64,000 nt of DNA, from positions 17,974,001 through 18,038,000 of the forward strand of contig NC_056766.1 in assembly GCF_018687715.1 (NCBI RefSeq), written 5' to 3'. The translations under genes were made by a program, and so were the position numbers. Position 1 is the first letter of the stretch; every line of letters begins with the position of its first letter. The notes beneath the pieces are model-generated. The model saw only the letters and a program-made list of their open reading frames with translations. It searched no databases and was not told the origin of the DNA. Source of the DNA: Carya illinoinensis. Its lineage: Eukaryota > Streptophyta > Magnoliopsida > Fagales > Juglandaceae. Of the stretch, positions 33,620-44,387 are shown piece after piece.

Positions 33620-34490
33620 TGCAGAAGGCCAGACCCTGGCTGCCTGACATTTACCTTCCTCGTAATAGTCAACATACTAGAGAGGGTATAGTCATAAATT
33701 GCTCAAATAGACTACATCCACATGAGGGTCAACAAGTGAGACTAACCCCTTGCTAGCCCAACCTCCCCCAAGGAGGAGAGCGGGTCCTGCCCTGAGATTT
33801 TCGGAATGAATAGCCCTGTCTAGTCACGACCAAGGGTGGGTAGAGTGCCAACCTGGCCCTCACTTAACTTCCTTGTGACACCAACGGACGAGAGCGGGTC
33901 TAGTCGCAAACTGCCCAAACAAACTACCTTCACACTAGGGTCAATAAGCGGGTCTAGCCCCCTGATGGCCCAACATCCCCCAAGGAGGAGAGTGGGTTTG
34001 CTCTCTGGACCATCCAAATGAATTACCCCATCCCCTCATAGCCAAAGTGCGAACTTACTACTCAACCATCTGACATTACCTTCCCCCCGGAGTACCAAAG
34101 GGATAGGTGTAATACATAAGGTGGGTCCAGTCCTCAGTTGCCTGACAACTTACCTTCCTTATGAGCTTCAATAAGGCAAGAGCAAGTGCAGTCACAAACT
34201 GCCCAATCCTTACCTCCCCGCGGGGCACCAAAGGGTGAGATAAACCAGAGGCTATCTCAACCCTCTTGTGGAGAAGAGCCGGTTAGGCCCTGAGGCCACC
34301 TGAATACTTACCTTGACCTCTACAAAGAGGAAAAGCAAACTTAATCAAGGGAGGCGTAGGGGTCCATCTCAGAGTAAACAGAGCCCACCTCGGGTGCATC
34401 TAGATCCGCCCGATGCTCGGTGAGGTCAACCTCAGCACCCTTAAGATCGTCTCCTTTGGGTTCAACACCCCTAACACCCTTGGCAGGATG
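33620..34490. repeat. Degenerate repetitive 3' region of Gypsy element
   Basis: The strings caaggaggagagcgggt, ctgcccaaacaaactac and taccttcc recur at irregular spacing. The region matches, in reverse complement, sequence at 60850-62140 (for example agtcgcaaactgcccaa against its complement near 62080). Such repetitive non-coding 3' parts are typical of Tat/Ogre-like elements. Confidence 0.7.
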
Positions 34491-34496
34491 AGGTAA

Positions 34497-35345
34497 GAAA
34501 GAGTGAGAAGGCGTTTGAGAGCTTGAATGAGAGTTGAGATTGTGTGAGTAGAGTGATACTCTTATAACTCATTGTGTGTGTTGTAATCTTCTTTGAAATC
34601 AAATTTCATGTAGCTCTGTAGATAGGGGTGTAAGAATAAACCGATAAACCAGAAAACCGGCCCGGAATGGACCGGACTGGTTGGTTCGGTCCGGTTTTCA
34701 ACTGGATCGGTTTGAAATCGGTTCTTTCATATTAAAAACCGGTTCAAAATCTGTTTTATGTTTTCCAACACCGAACCGGACCCGTTCACATATTATATAT
34801 ATATATATATTATTAATTTTTAATATTACATATAATATATTTTATATATAATATATATAATTATGTATGAAATAATATATTATAATTTATAACATAACAT
34901 TTTAATCTTAAACATAATATTTATTTGCTCATATGTTTTAAATACAAAATATATATATATTAAATACATTTTATTTCCTAATAAATTCTCAATATATTTC
35001 TTTTGATAAATATATTAGTAATAATAATATACTTAATATATTAAAACCAGAAAACCGGATCGGCCTGACCGGAACTATTAAAACCGGACATACCAGTTTA
35101 GAGAGATAACTAGTGCGTAATCGATTTTTGAAAATACGAAACCGGTACATACCGGTTCGGTCCTAGATTTTATCTAAAACTAGACCGGTTACACCCTTAT
35201 CTGTAGACGTAGACATGTTGTCGAACACTTTAAAGACTCATGTGTGTTGTGTGTGTGTGCTTAATTCCTGTGTTTCTACATTATTGTTTCATTGTTTGTC
35301 TTGATATCATTGTGTGTGGGTATGGTTGCTCTAGTGCTTTCCACA
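34497..35345 (+). repeat. Truncated copy of the intron-3 LTR, split by a hAT-like element
   Basis: 34497-34622 and 35200-35345 match 19318-19596 (agtgagaaggcgtttgagagc through gctctagtgctttccacaaca). The left part of the LTR is cut off by the Gypsy remnant. The right end is followed by the same CNGC intron sequence as in the intact gene, so this insertion is orthologous by duplication. Confidence 0.85.
34623..35199. mobile_element. hAT-like non-autonomous element, TSD TCTGTAGA
   Basis: It starts TAGGGGTGTAAGAATAAACC and ends GGTTACACCCTTA; the ends are inverted repeats over about 11 bp. TCTGTAGA flanks both sides (34615-34622 and 35200-35207), an 8-bp duplication as made by hAT transposases. 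The subterminal parts are rich in CCGGTT motifs and the centre is AT-rich. There is no coding capacity. Confidence 0.9.
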
Positions 35346-36239
35346 ACAATATAGGGATATGAAGTTCATATATATAATATATGTATGTACATGTGTGTGT
35401 GAGGTGCATATATGCCTATGATTTATCAAGCTGGTGATCCATTTGCAACCTAAAGTTAAAATCCTGATAAGATCTGAGACTTGCCAAATTAAGAAAACTT
35501 GAATAATTAAGCAATACAAATGATAAGACGAGGATGGAAGACCCAACTTTTATCTCAAGGTGCTCGTCTAGTTTTAATTTGGCAAGTTTTGATAAGTTTG
35601 CCTATTCATTTATTATCTTGTGTCCAGGCTCCTAAAATTGTGTTGCAGAGAATAAATGGTTGCCTCATAGTAAATTTTTTTGGGGCTCTTCACAAGGGGG
35701 TGATAAAAGATGTTGGAGAGCTTGGAACAAGATTTGCTTGCCGGTGGAGGAAGGTGGCACAGGACTAAAGACGTTGGATGATATTCAACGTTCCTTGCAT
35801 GTTAAATTTGTTTGGAAATTACTTCATGAAAAACCGCTTTGGGCCAAATTTTTCCGGGCTAAGTACGTTAAAAGTAATCTTGATTGATCCTTCTAAGGGA
35901 TCTCGAAGTTGGCATATGATTGGTAGATGTATTCCTTTGGTTTTAAATCAACCTTGGTGGAAAATAAGGGAGGGGAGAATTTCATTTTGGCATGATAAAT
36001 GGTCGGATGATGGGTCTCTAATAAATTCTTTTCTGGTGAGTCCTTTCCCAAAGATCTTGGTTCGGGGATGTAAGCTTCAAAATGAATGGGGTTTTGGACT
36101 GATTACTCAGGTGGTTGGCGTTGATAATGTTTTATCCATAATGCAATGGCTGGGTCATCACAAACAAGGGGAGGATATTTTAGTATGAACTGAAAATGTT
36201 GATGGGAAGTTCACTACAAAGAGTGCTTGGTCTTGCTAA

Positions 36240-36345
36240 ATGGGTATGGCATCCCTCTTTACACTCCCCCCCCAAAAAAAATAATAAATAATAAAATAAT
36301 AAAAAAGTTAAAAAATAAAAACTGTTATAATTTGGAAAGCATTTA
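36240..36345. repeat. Low-complexity CA/AT-rich stretch in the LINE
   Basis: A run of C then A followed by AATAAT repeats interrupts the LINE frame. It may mark a small deletion or insertion; no ends could be identified. Confidence 0.5.
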
Positions 36346-36918
36346 AAGGAAAGCATTTTTAAATGCTTTGAGTGTGGATGACAATGTGCGAATGTTGGGG
36401 ATTCCTATTGTGTCGAGATGCAATTGTTGCTCTTCTGGGGCATATGAAGATCTAGACCATGTCTTAACAAATGGTGAGTTTGTGGAAATGCTTTGGGATA
36501 AAATGTTTGATGGTGTGGGTTTGAAATCTAAGAGAGGAAGGGGTTGGCGTGATTGAGTTAATTGTTGGTTCCACAAAGCAAAAAAATCTGCAAAGGTTGG
36601 TTCTCTTTTCGGCATAATTCCATGCATTGTTCTTTGGTGCTTATGGAATAGACATTGCAAAGCTAGAATGGAAGACATTCATCAATCAGTGCAGTTGGTG
36701 TGGGCGAGACTAAAATTTTCTATTCGGTGGTCTACTATGAAGATCAAAGATGAAGAAGTGTTGTCGAGACATGATGAAGAAATTCTGAGATTGCTTGAAG
36801 TACCGTTCCAACATAGAAGTTCGAAGATGCCGATCATTGTCCATTGGAGGCCGCCAGATGCAGGAAGAGTGAAATTAAATATTAATGTCAGTTGTAACGG
36901 AAACCCAAGTGTTATGGG

Positions 36919-37651
36919 TAGGGGTGTACAAATAAGCCGGTCTTCCGACCCGGCCGATTTAGCCGACCCGAACCGACCAAAAATGCCCGAACCGTTTCTA
37001 TGTTCTTCGGAAGCAGGGATGGCCGTACCCGTTTTCCATTTTATCGGGCATTACCCGTTACCCGTTTCTAAGTGACTTCTCGAGTTTCTGGATAGAAGGA
37101 ACTTCTTGACTTTGCTGTTTGGTCTCTTCCGGATACAAGGGACTCAGTCGACAGGGGCATGTACAGCACGCCTCTATCGTGCCGCATGAAGACGTAGTCG
37201 TGGCTGAGCGCGATCCGGCGGCGGCAGGCGACCGGTCTGAAGGACTCAACCATGTGGTGGAGCCGCTTGCGGGCGCCGGAGGAGGATCTGGCGGCTTGGG
37301 CCCAGGATAGGTCGAACCCATCGGAGAAGAACTTGCCGTGGGCGGTGGTCGACTGAAGTGGCTTGGGATTTGACTTGGGAGAGAACCGAGATGAGGGAGT
37401 CGACTGAAGCGGTGCTCGCCGTCGTCGGCGAGTGTTAGGAAGAAGATTTCATGGGCTGATTTCATCTGCAAAGCTTCCGCCTATGAGGTATGACCATCTG
37501 CAAAGTTTTTTCCGGTTAATCGGCTAATTTCCGAAACTTTTCGGTTCGGTTAATCGGTTAATCTCACCGGCTCGGAAGGCATCTTATTGGAAGGCTGTGT
37601 TTTCGGGTCGGGTCGGAACAGTGACTTTTCGGTTTGATCCGACCCGGCCTA
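36919..37651. mobile_element. hAT-like element carrying a captured host gene fragment
   Basis: GTTATGGG flanks both sides (36911-36918 and 37652-37659), an 8-bp target duplication that interrupts the LINE RNase H exactly between VMG and AGGLF. The element begins TAGGGGTGTACAAATAAGCC and ends ACCCGGCCTA, with TAGG/CCTA termini and CCGACCCG-rich subterminal sequence. The centre (37058-37450) is GC-rich and unlike its surroundings; on the minus strand it matches an enoyl-CoA isomerase-like gene. There is no transposase. Confidence 0.88.
37058..37450 (-). pseudogene. Captured fragment of an enoyl-CoA delta isomerase-like (IBR10/ECI) gene
   Basis: In pieces and in two frames the minus strand reads EIFFLTLADDGEHRFS, then VTTAHGKFFSDGFDLSWAQAA (written here as two overlapping parts: TAHGKFF and SDGFDLSWAQ), then LHHMVESFRPV, then ALSHDYVFMRHDRGVLYM. 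These are hallmark parts of plant peroxisomal enoyl-CoA isomerases of the crotonase fold, which act in unsaturated fatty acid and indole-butyric acid beta-oxidation. The stretch between FRPV and ALSHDY, which carries the oxyanion-hole glycine loop and about 25 residues in the family, is deleted, and a frameshift lies in the first third. I recognise the family from memory of its motifs; no search was possible. Confidence 0.75.
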
Positions 37652-38490
37652 GTTATGGGCGCTGGTGGATTGTTCCGAGACCATCAAGGTAATTTCTTGG
37701 CTGCTTTCTCAAATCATTTGGACGAATGTACGAATAATAAAGCTGAATTATTACGATTGTTGCATGGTTTGAGATTTGTAAAATCCTATGGTTTTTTGAA
37801 TATTAATATTGAGATGGATACCATGTTGATTAAAATTGGTTGATGGACAAGCGATGTTCAGTTTGGTATTTGGAAGATTTCTGGGATGAAATACAAATAT
37901 TGTTATGCGACATGAATGCTAAGTTTCAACATATTTATCATGAAGGAAATTCTACGACAGACTACTTTGCAAAAATAGGAGCAGAATGATTATCGGATCA
38001 CTGGGTATTTTATGAGACTGGATCTCCCTCAGATGGCAAGAGGCTTTCTAAGAATGGAAAAATTGGGTCTTAGTGATGTAGCCCGGACACTTAAATAAAA
38101 AAGGAAAAAAAAAAGAAAAAAGACGAGGTTAAATGAACGTGAAATTAATATTAACAAACTTACGTGACTGGCCATGATGTACAGAAAGAGATCTAATGCA
38201 GCTTTCACCCGCACAACTCGAGAATGTTTGTTCCCAGCCCGGATGAACATGGAGATTCGGATAAGTCTTGGCACATATTAGTAGAGAACAACACCATTAA
38301 GAAGCTTCCTTTTGTGCACAGATTCTGAGCCACTGATTTCTGAAAAAATTATTGGAATTAACACCAGGAAAGATTACAACGAGAACGTGTAAGATCATGA
38401 TCTACTTGCGCAGAACATTGTCTGTGTAAGGCATATATTGTAAGATCCGAGACTTAATCAAACTAAACAAAAAGATTAAACACATCTAAG

Positions 38491-39326
38491 TAGGGCTGTA
38501 ATCGAATCGAGCCGAACCGGTATTTAGCTTATCGAGTTCGGCTTAACTTAAAATATTTAAATTCAACTCGATAAGTTAAACTCTCAACTCGAACTCGATT
38601 TCATCCCACAAACGAGCTCGAGCTCGAGTTCAAATATTTTATTTTTTTATTTTTTTGAATAAGATTTAATAATTAATAAATTAAATAAATAAAAAATAAA
38701 ATATATAATATTGAATTTATACAACTAACAAGTAGAAGCTCTATTGAATTATAAAATTTTAAAAAATTTATAAATAATTAATATCAACTAGTTAATATTT
38801 ATCAAAAATAACAATGTATTATATGCATATATATATTATTAATATATATACTTAATATGATAGCATATATCTATTTTATATACGGTTCACATATACTAGT
38901 ATATGAAATTATTAAATTTTACTGACTAATTATTATACAAATTATAATATATACCTCTGAAGTATATTCACCATATAGACATAAGTAATTAGATTACATA
39001 TTATATATTTAATTATAAAAGTTGTATGCTTATATTACTAACTAATACATATATATATGTATGCATATATAGGTATATATATGTATATATTTATCAATAT
39101 ATAAATGTGTTTTAATCGAGTTGAGCTAACAAGTCGACTCGAGTATAAATAAGCGTACCTTAATGAGCCTTAGTTGAATCGAGTCGAGTTTTGTCAAGTA
39201 TGTATCGTTTACAAATCGAGCGAGTATCTACTTTTACGAACGTGCTTTATTTTTTTTTCTCGAGTCGAGTTCGATTCGAGTTTAACCGAATGGGCTATTG
39301 AACATACTAGTTTATTTACAACCCTA
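38491..39326. mobile_element. hAT-like element, TSD CATCTAAG
   Basis: CATCTAAG occurs at 38483-38490 and 39327-39334. The element begins TAGGGCTGTAATCGAATCGAG and ends TTTACAACCCTA, inverted at about 11 bp. The subterminal parts hold repeated TCGAGTTCG and CTCGAGC motifs, and the 500-bp core is AT-rich. It lies in intron 2 of the CNGC pseudogene. Confidence 0.9.
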
Positions 39327-39786
39327 CATCTAAGTTTTAGTCTAGGAGAGCACATTGAGTCATCCCTGTTAAACTTAAAAAGATAAAAAAAAATGCGAAA
39401 CGCTATTTGATTAGAAGAGGAAGCCTCATGATCCTGACCTGAGGGAGGGGAAGAATGGCGAGAATATCAATGGGGAGGTAGAAAAATAGAGGGTCCACCG
39501 ATACTGCCATCATACCCAACACTGCAAAAATCATCCTCCAGATTCGAAGGAACTGCCCCTCTGGATCAAGAAATGTCTTTGTTGTTTTCTTTTCTTTCGA
39601 ATCAACTCCATCATTGTTGAGGGATTGCCTCTCAACATCCTCATCCCTGAACAGGAAATAACGAACAGAGATTTCATGTTAATTTCAGCCACACAAAAAT
39701 CGGGTCAAATAATTAGAGAAAGAAGATGACGACGATGCTCACCTGACCCGGCTGTCTTGCCGACGCGGACGCCTGCGGAAACTCAT

Positions 39787-40160
39787 GGAAATGCTTATCA
39801 ATAATGCAGAATACAAAATTAATAATGAACCTTCAATGAGTTCAAACTCTTTGTATAAACCACGAACTTCGTCTAGTACCAAAACAGAAAGAAAAAACGC
39901 ATTAGAATGGTCGGAAGAAGAAAGAAAAAACAGAAAACTCAGTCGGCATGGTTGTTTCAGACATGTAATGAAATTAAAGCAGGCAAATAACTAGTACTTC
40001 CAAATGGCAAATATATGTATCATACAAGAGTTCATTTAAACCTGATTGGCTGATAGATTCGGTCGATCGAGGAACAAAGGAAAGCGCGTAAAGCTCGAAA
40101 TTGGGTTTAGAAGTTTAGAAGGGTGCAGATGCGGCGGCATTCTAGAAGAGCTTTTGTTTC
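39787..40160 (-). repeat. Upstream region of CNGC pseudogene
   Basis: This aligns with 21722-22270 upstream of the intact gene (ataaaccacgaacttcgt, acatgtaatgaaattaaagc). It is shorter by two deletions. Confidence 0.75.
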
Positions 40161-40230
40161 TCTCCTTTGGCGGTACTTTTTTTCTCTCTCTCAATATATA
40201 TACGCTAACATATATACATTAGGTTTTTGC

Positions 40231-40429
40231 TACACAACCTCCCAACACTCCAACACTCCATCTTTTTTTTAATTTTTATTATTTTATTTTTTATTAAATA
40301 TTTAATATATAAATAATAAATAAAATAATTAAATTAATTCAAAAAAAATAAATTCAAAAAAAAAATATTAAAAAAATATTAAAAAATTAAAAAAAAATAA
40401 AATGTTGAATGTTGAAAGATTGTGTAGAT
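40231..40429. mobile_element. MITE-like foldback element
   Basis: CTACACAACCTCCCAACACT near 40231 and TTGAAAGATTGTGTAG near 40429 form an imperfect inverted repeat around an AT-rich core. No clear target duplication. Confidence 0.6.
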
Positions 40430-40431
40430 TT

Positions 40432-40455
40432 TATATATATATATATATATATATT
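40432..40455. repeat. (AT)n microsatellite
   Basis: A short run of TA/AT dinucleotides next to the foldback element. Confidence 0.9.
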
Positions 40456-40499
40456 TGACTATTCAACTGTGATCTACATGGCCAGAGGCTCCCCTCGAA

Positions 40500-41110
40500 G
40501 TCTGCTTCATGTAACTTATCCGGAAATTGTGCGTCGTATTATTGGAAAATGCTAGCCATGCGGCATGCGCAACTTCCCAGAAAATTAACGCGGCGAAAAT
40601 TATTCGTACTTTGACTAAACCCTCGGCCGACGGTATTGACCGAATACTGCGGGTCTGAAAAGAATGAGAGAGAAAAAACCAAAAAACCCTCAAGTCTTAA
40701 ATATTGAGATTCCAATAAAGCTTATCCTATGAACTAAAATAATAATAAAACTATGTTTACTAATCAATTTTGATCCTAAACTTTATTCAAGATTTAATTC
40801 TTAATAAGAGAATTCAAAAAATATAAAAATAAAAATAATTTTTTTCTCTGTTCAGATCTATCTCTCTTTCCTTCTCATTTTGTGTTAATGACATATTTAT
40901 ATAATATAAGAAATTAATCCTAATGTCATCATGATTTTTATATAAAAAATCACTTAAATTTTAAGATTCATATTAGTAACCACGTACGTGTTTTATGAAT
41001 TCGAATTTAAAATTTTTTATTAAAAACTAATTTATATCTCTTTAAGATTTCTTTTTAATATAATAATAATAGTATCAATTTAATATGTTAGTAAAAAATT
41101 ACGATAAAAA
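40500..41110. repeat. CNGC upstream block, copy C
   Basis: Its first part resembles copies A and B (gcgcaacttccc, cgaatactgc). The whole length resembles copy D at 54460-55080 (ccctcggcc, ttgaccgaatact, attgagattc, gttcagatct). It lies upstream of the CNGC pseudogene, in the place corresponding to copy A of the intact gene. Confidence 0.75.
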
Positions 41111-41135
41111 TATTAAAATATGTCTAAGCATACCC

Positions 41136-41878
41136 CTAATGAATTATGTACTGCGCACCCTCAAGCACCAATCCTGACATGTCAAATGAAACGGTGCGTT
41201 TCATTTCATTTTTCGAATTGCAGTTGGGCGTCGGCTGGAGGGAAGCAAATATCTTCTTGCGTCTGGAGCGGGAAATGAAAAGCCAGACGTGCCTTCTCTC
41301 CCACTCGAAATCATCACCATCGACAGCTCCTCCCCCATCTGAAATCACTAACCCCTCCCCCCATCTAAGGCAAGAAGCCCAATAGATAAAGACTTGGCAA
41401 GGAGCGAGCTTGCATCTCAAGTCAGCTTCCTGAAGGTAAATTTCTTGACTTTTTCTTTCATCAATTTCTTTCTCCCTCTACTACTAGTGATTTTCTTTTT
41501 CATTTTTTGGTTCTTCAGTTTTGATAATCTCCAATAAGTTTCTCTTATTTTGAAAATTTTGTCATGTTTCTCTGGGTCGATCATTTTCTTCTTATAGGAT
41601 TTATCCTGGATTTCAATGCTATGTATTTTCCACAAGTCGGTTTCTTTTCATAGAATACATGTGTTTTGCCTTAATTGCATGTCGTCCGATTGTCCAATAA
41701 GCATAATAATCGTCTTTGTTTTTGTGTGACCTTTCCTACTGGACAATGTGGTATCATTCCTAGCAACGAAAGGAAGAATTTTTGGTTAAATTGAAGGGAA
41801 ACTCAAAAAAAGCGAAAATTTGGACGGCAAAAAGTTTTCTCGTATTTCCTCTTTTGATTTATAAATTTTGCACCAACT
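41136..41878 (+). other. Possible non-coding exon or leader, unsure
   Basis: An open stretch to 41385 and a donor-like CTGAAG|gtaaat at 41431-41436 could belong to a first exon of the gene whose remains lie at 44.4-46.1 kb. The translated stretch shows no known domain. The rest is AT-rich. Confidence 0.3.
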
Positions 41879-42512
41879 TGTTGCCCAGATGACTAACACA
41901 AGAGGGGGGGTGAATTGAGTTGTATTAAAAAAAAATAACAATTATAAATCAAATATATAATATAAAATATAAACAAAATATGAAATAACAATAAATATAA
42001 AGAGTAAGGGTAAGAGAGAAGCAAACTCAGTATGTTAACGAGGTTCGGCCCCACTGCCTACGTCCTCGCCTCAAGCTACCCCTTGAGGATTCCCAAATTC
42101 ACTATTCAACCTCCTTCAGGTGGAGATAGAAACCTATTACACCTTTGAACAACACCGCTACAAAGGATCCGTGTAGAACACCCTCTACACTTGCAATCAC
42201 CTTACACGTGGTGATTCAACTATTCCCCGTGTAGAATACTTTCTACACACACAAGGGTTATACACACCCTTTTTCTGATACAAAAGCTGATAGTGGGTAG
42301 GTTATCAGAAAACACTCCTCAACGAGTGAAATAAGAACAATACAGCGCAAGCTATATCTCTCAAAATGAACAAGGATTAAGGCTCAATGTTTAGAGAAGA
42401 GAGAATGAAAGCTTTGAATGAATGTTGTATGCTCTTGGTGTTGTTAATGTGAAACTCTCAAATGATCTATTTATAGGCATATGAGACTTCATATTCAAAT
42501 TTAAAAAGATTC

Positions 42513-42675
42513 ACATGTCAAAGACAACATCATTCACTTTTTCAAAAAATTCAAATAAAAGGTTCTTCTTTTTTCAATTGTCAAAGACAACATCATTCAC
42601 TTTTTCAAAGAATTCAAATAAAAGGTTCTTCTTTTTCAATTGTCAAAGACAACATCATTCACTTTTTTAAAAAAA
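42513..42675. repeat. 62-bp tandem array in solo LTR
   Basis: The unit gtcaaagacaacatcattca and following bases recur about 2.6 times. Confidence 0.9.
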
Positions 42676-42810
42676 TCAAACCTAATCTTTTACTTTTGGC
42701 ATATGACAAAATGAGCATACTTTCATTTTCAAAAAATTCAAACCTAATCTTTTACTTTTTGTATAAGTCTAAAAAAGCATCAATCACTTTTGAAAATATT
42801 CAAATAAAAC

Positions 42811-43000
42811 ATGCACATGTGAAAGATGACAATCAATCATCTTTAATATTTTCAAAGTTCAACCCTTTAATCAAGGCATGCACATGCAAAAGATGACAAT
42901 CAATCATCTTTAATATTTTCAAAGTTCAACCCTTTAATCAAGGCATGCACATGCAAAAGATGACAATCAATCATCTTTCAAAATTTTCAAATTTAATTTT
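42811..43000. repeat. 67-bp tandem array in solo LTR
   Basis: The unit agatgacaatcaatcatctt and following bases recur about 2.7 times, ending in a diverged copy. Confidence 0.9.
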
Positions 43001-43287
43001 CAAAAATATTCATGCACATGTGGAAAATGTATTTTAATGTTTTATGATAAAATATTAATTTTGAGCATTAATCCTAATTTCGAATTTTGAAGAGATTTAC
43101 AACATTACTCTATAATTTTAATGTGAACTTGTTCCCTTCTTGCTCATACTTGTTTCCTTGATGTGCTTGACTCCATTGTGTAGACAACTTGAGCTTGAGA
43201 CTTCTTTATTCTTTGAATTCATTTGTTATCATCAAAATCCATGTGTAAATATATAATTACACAAAACTTGAAATCTTGGGTTCAACA

Positions 43288-44385
43288 CAACTGTTGGTTT
43301 GTAGAAAGAGGGAAATAAGAAGACATTGGCACAGGTAGATCCATTTGGATACCGAATTTTGGATGAGAGCTCCGTTTGTCGACGCTCCAGTCTTACATTT
43401 GTTGATTGGATTTAACCTTACAAGACAAGGAGCTGATTCATACAAAAAATGGAATCGTCATATTCATAAATAGAAAAGAGAGATAATAAAAGAAAAGAAA
43501 GTCTTTTCTATTCATTTTATTTGTACCTTTGATATATTTTTATGTTTTCAAAAAAGGATATTTGTTTTTTGAAATGAGAATTTTGGAGGCATGGATGACC
43601 ACTCTTTTATCCATATGATATATTACATGCTGAAATTATCAAAATATCAGTTGTATCACTATGTATGGACTCTGACAGATGCTTATCTTGTACTCCTTAA
43701 TATAGTTTTAATATAGTTTTAAGTAGCTACAACCTCGTTTGCATACCCCTTGCGCACATTTTTCTTTGTGCCAAAACTTTACATCTCTTTCCACTTCCCC
43801 ACATGTAGTGGACTGAAAATTTTTACTTATATTTTTGCTCATCTTCCTTTGTGAATTTTAACTGTTATGTTCTTTTCTTGCTCTACCAATGACATCAAAA
43901 TATGTTTTTACACTAAGTATTCTTCCCTTTTTGTTAATTTTGGTTATAGACTAGGCTCGTGGCCGCATCTAAGTTGTGCATCTTCTCAATTTAGTTTTTC
44001 CCACATGATTTATGTACTTGTTTTTTTTTTTTTTTTTCTTTTTTTTTGAGAAAAAAAATCACGGATCACAGTATACAGTACTTGTGTTTGGGACATTGGT
44101 TTTCAGTTAAGACATTGTCTCTATATATGTAGATCAAGTATAAGATAAGGTAACTAAATCATATCTGTTTATGTATTATATATGCCTATATTCTGCATGT
44201 ATTAATGCATGTTTTCATTTCTTCATTTTTTCCATAATGTGATTTGGATTATTTATACGAAATTCATCAACAATATGTATAAAGGCTTTTTTACTGGTTT
44301 TAAACTTTTAGTTTCTTTTCTTTTCTTTTTAATTGGGAGTGTAATTAGCTTTCTTCGATTTAACATACATGTAAAGGACTTGCGG
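43288..44385. other. AT-rich non-coding DNA
   Basis: About 1.1 kb with T-rich runs (for example 44021-44048). No gene or element ends were seen. It could be the intron of a former gene on the plus strand. Confidence 0.5.
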
Positions 44386-44387
44386 GG

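Larger units (their letters stand above)
28108..34490 (+). mobile_element. Ty3/Gypsy retrotransposon remnant, interrupted
   Basis: The order on the plus strand is a 5' LTR (28108-28736), a primer site, gag (28786-29680), a large insertion (30068-32364), a protease segment (32440-33300, itself split by a MITE) and a degenerate repetitive 3' region (33620-34490). Reverse transcriptase, RNase H and integrase were not found, so a large deletion is likely. The gag type and the repetitive 3' region resemble the Tat/Ogre side of plant Gypsy elements. The right end is lost against an older LTR remnant. Confidence 0.8.
35534..38119 (+). mobile_element. 5'-truncated LINE in CNGC pseudogene intron, TSD AAGACGAGG
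   Basis: AAGACGAGG occurs at 35525-35533 and again at 38120-38128 directly after an A-rich tail (about 38097-38119). Between them is the 3' half of a LINE: end of the polymerase (FFWGSSQGG, WNKICLPVEEGGTGLKTL, WKLLHEKPLWAKFFRAKY), zf-RVT (around 36370-36560), and RNase H (WRPPDAGRVKLNIN, then GGLFRDHQGNFLAAFS, NNKAELLRLLHGL). The RNase H is split by the hAT-like element at 36919-37651. Several stops are present. Confidence 0.88.
35346..39786 (-). pseudogene. CNGC pseudogene, 5' part (exons 1-3)
   Basis: Copy 2 of the CNGC has exon 1 at 39786-39743, exon 2 at 39646-39439 and exon 3 at 38364-38164, followed by intron-3 sequence down to 35346. Exons 4-7 are absent; Gypsy DNA replaces them. Lesions: exon 2 lacks 222 bp in frame (74 residues covering the S1 end to S3), the exon 3 acceptor is TG instead of AG at 38365-38366, and exon 3 has TAA at 38280-38278. 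Later insertions are a LINE in intron 3 and a hAT-like element in intron 2. No functional channel can result, though the promoter side is preserved. Confidence 0.88.
41879..43287 (-). mobile_element. Solo LTR, TSD CAACT
   Basis: CAACT occurs at 41874-41878 and 43288-43292. Between them is a 1,409-bp LTR with TGTTG...CAACA ends; on the minus strand it starts TGTTGAACCCAAGATTTC, a common plant LTR start, followed by TTTTGATGATAAC. It includes the aacgaggttcggcc segment and two tandem arrays. No internal region remains, so it arose by LTR-LTR recombination. Confidence 0.9.

Noticed and set aside
41146..41385. 79-codon open frame as a protein gene
   Set aside because: No recognised domain or upstream signal; at most a leader exon of unknown gene.
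42513..43000. CRISPR-like direct repeats
   Set aside because: Units are head-to-tail without unique spacers, inside a plant LTR; these are minisatellites.
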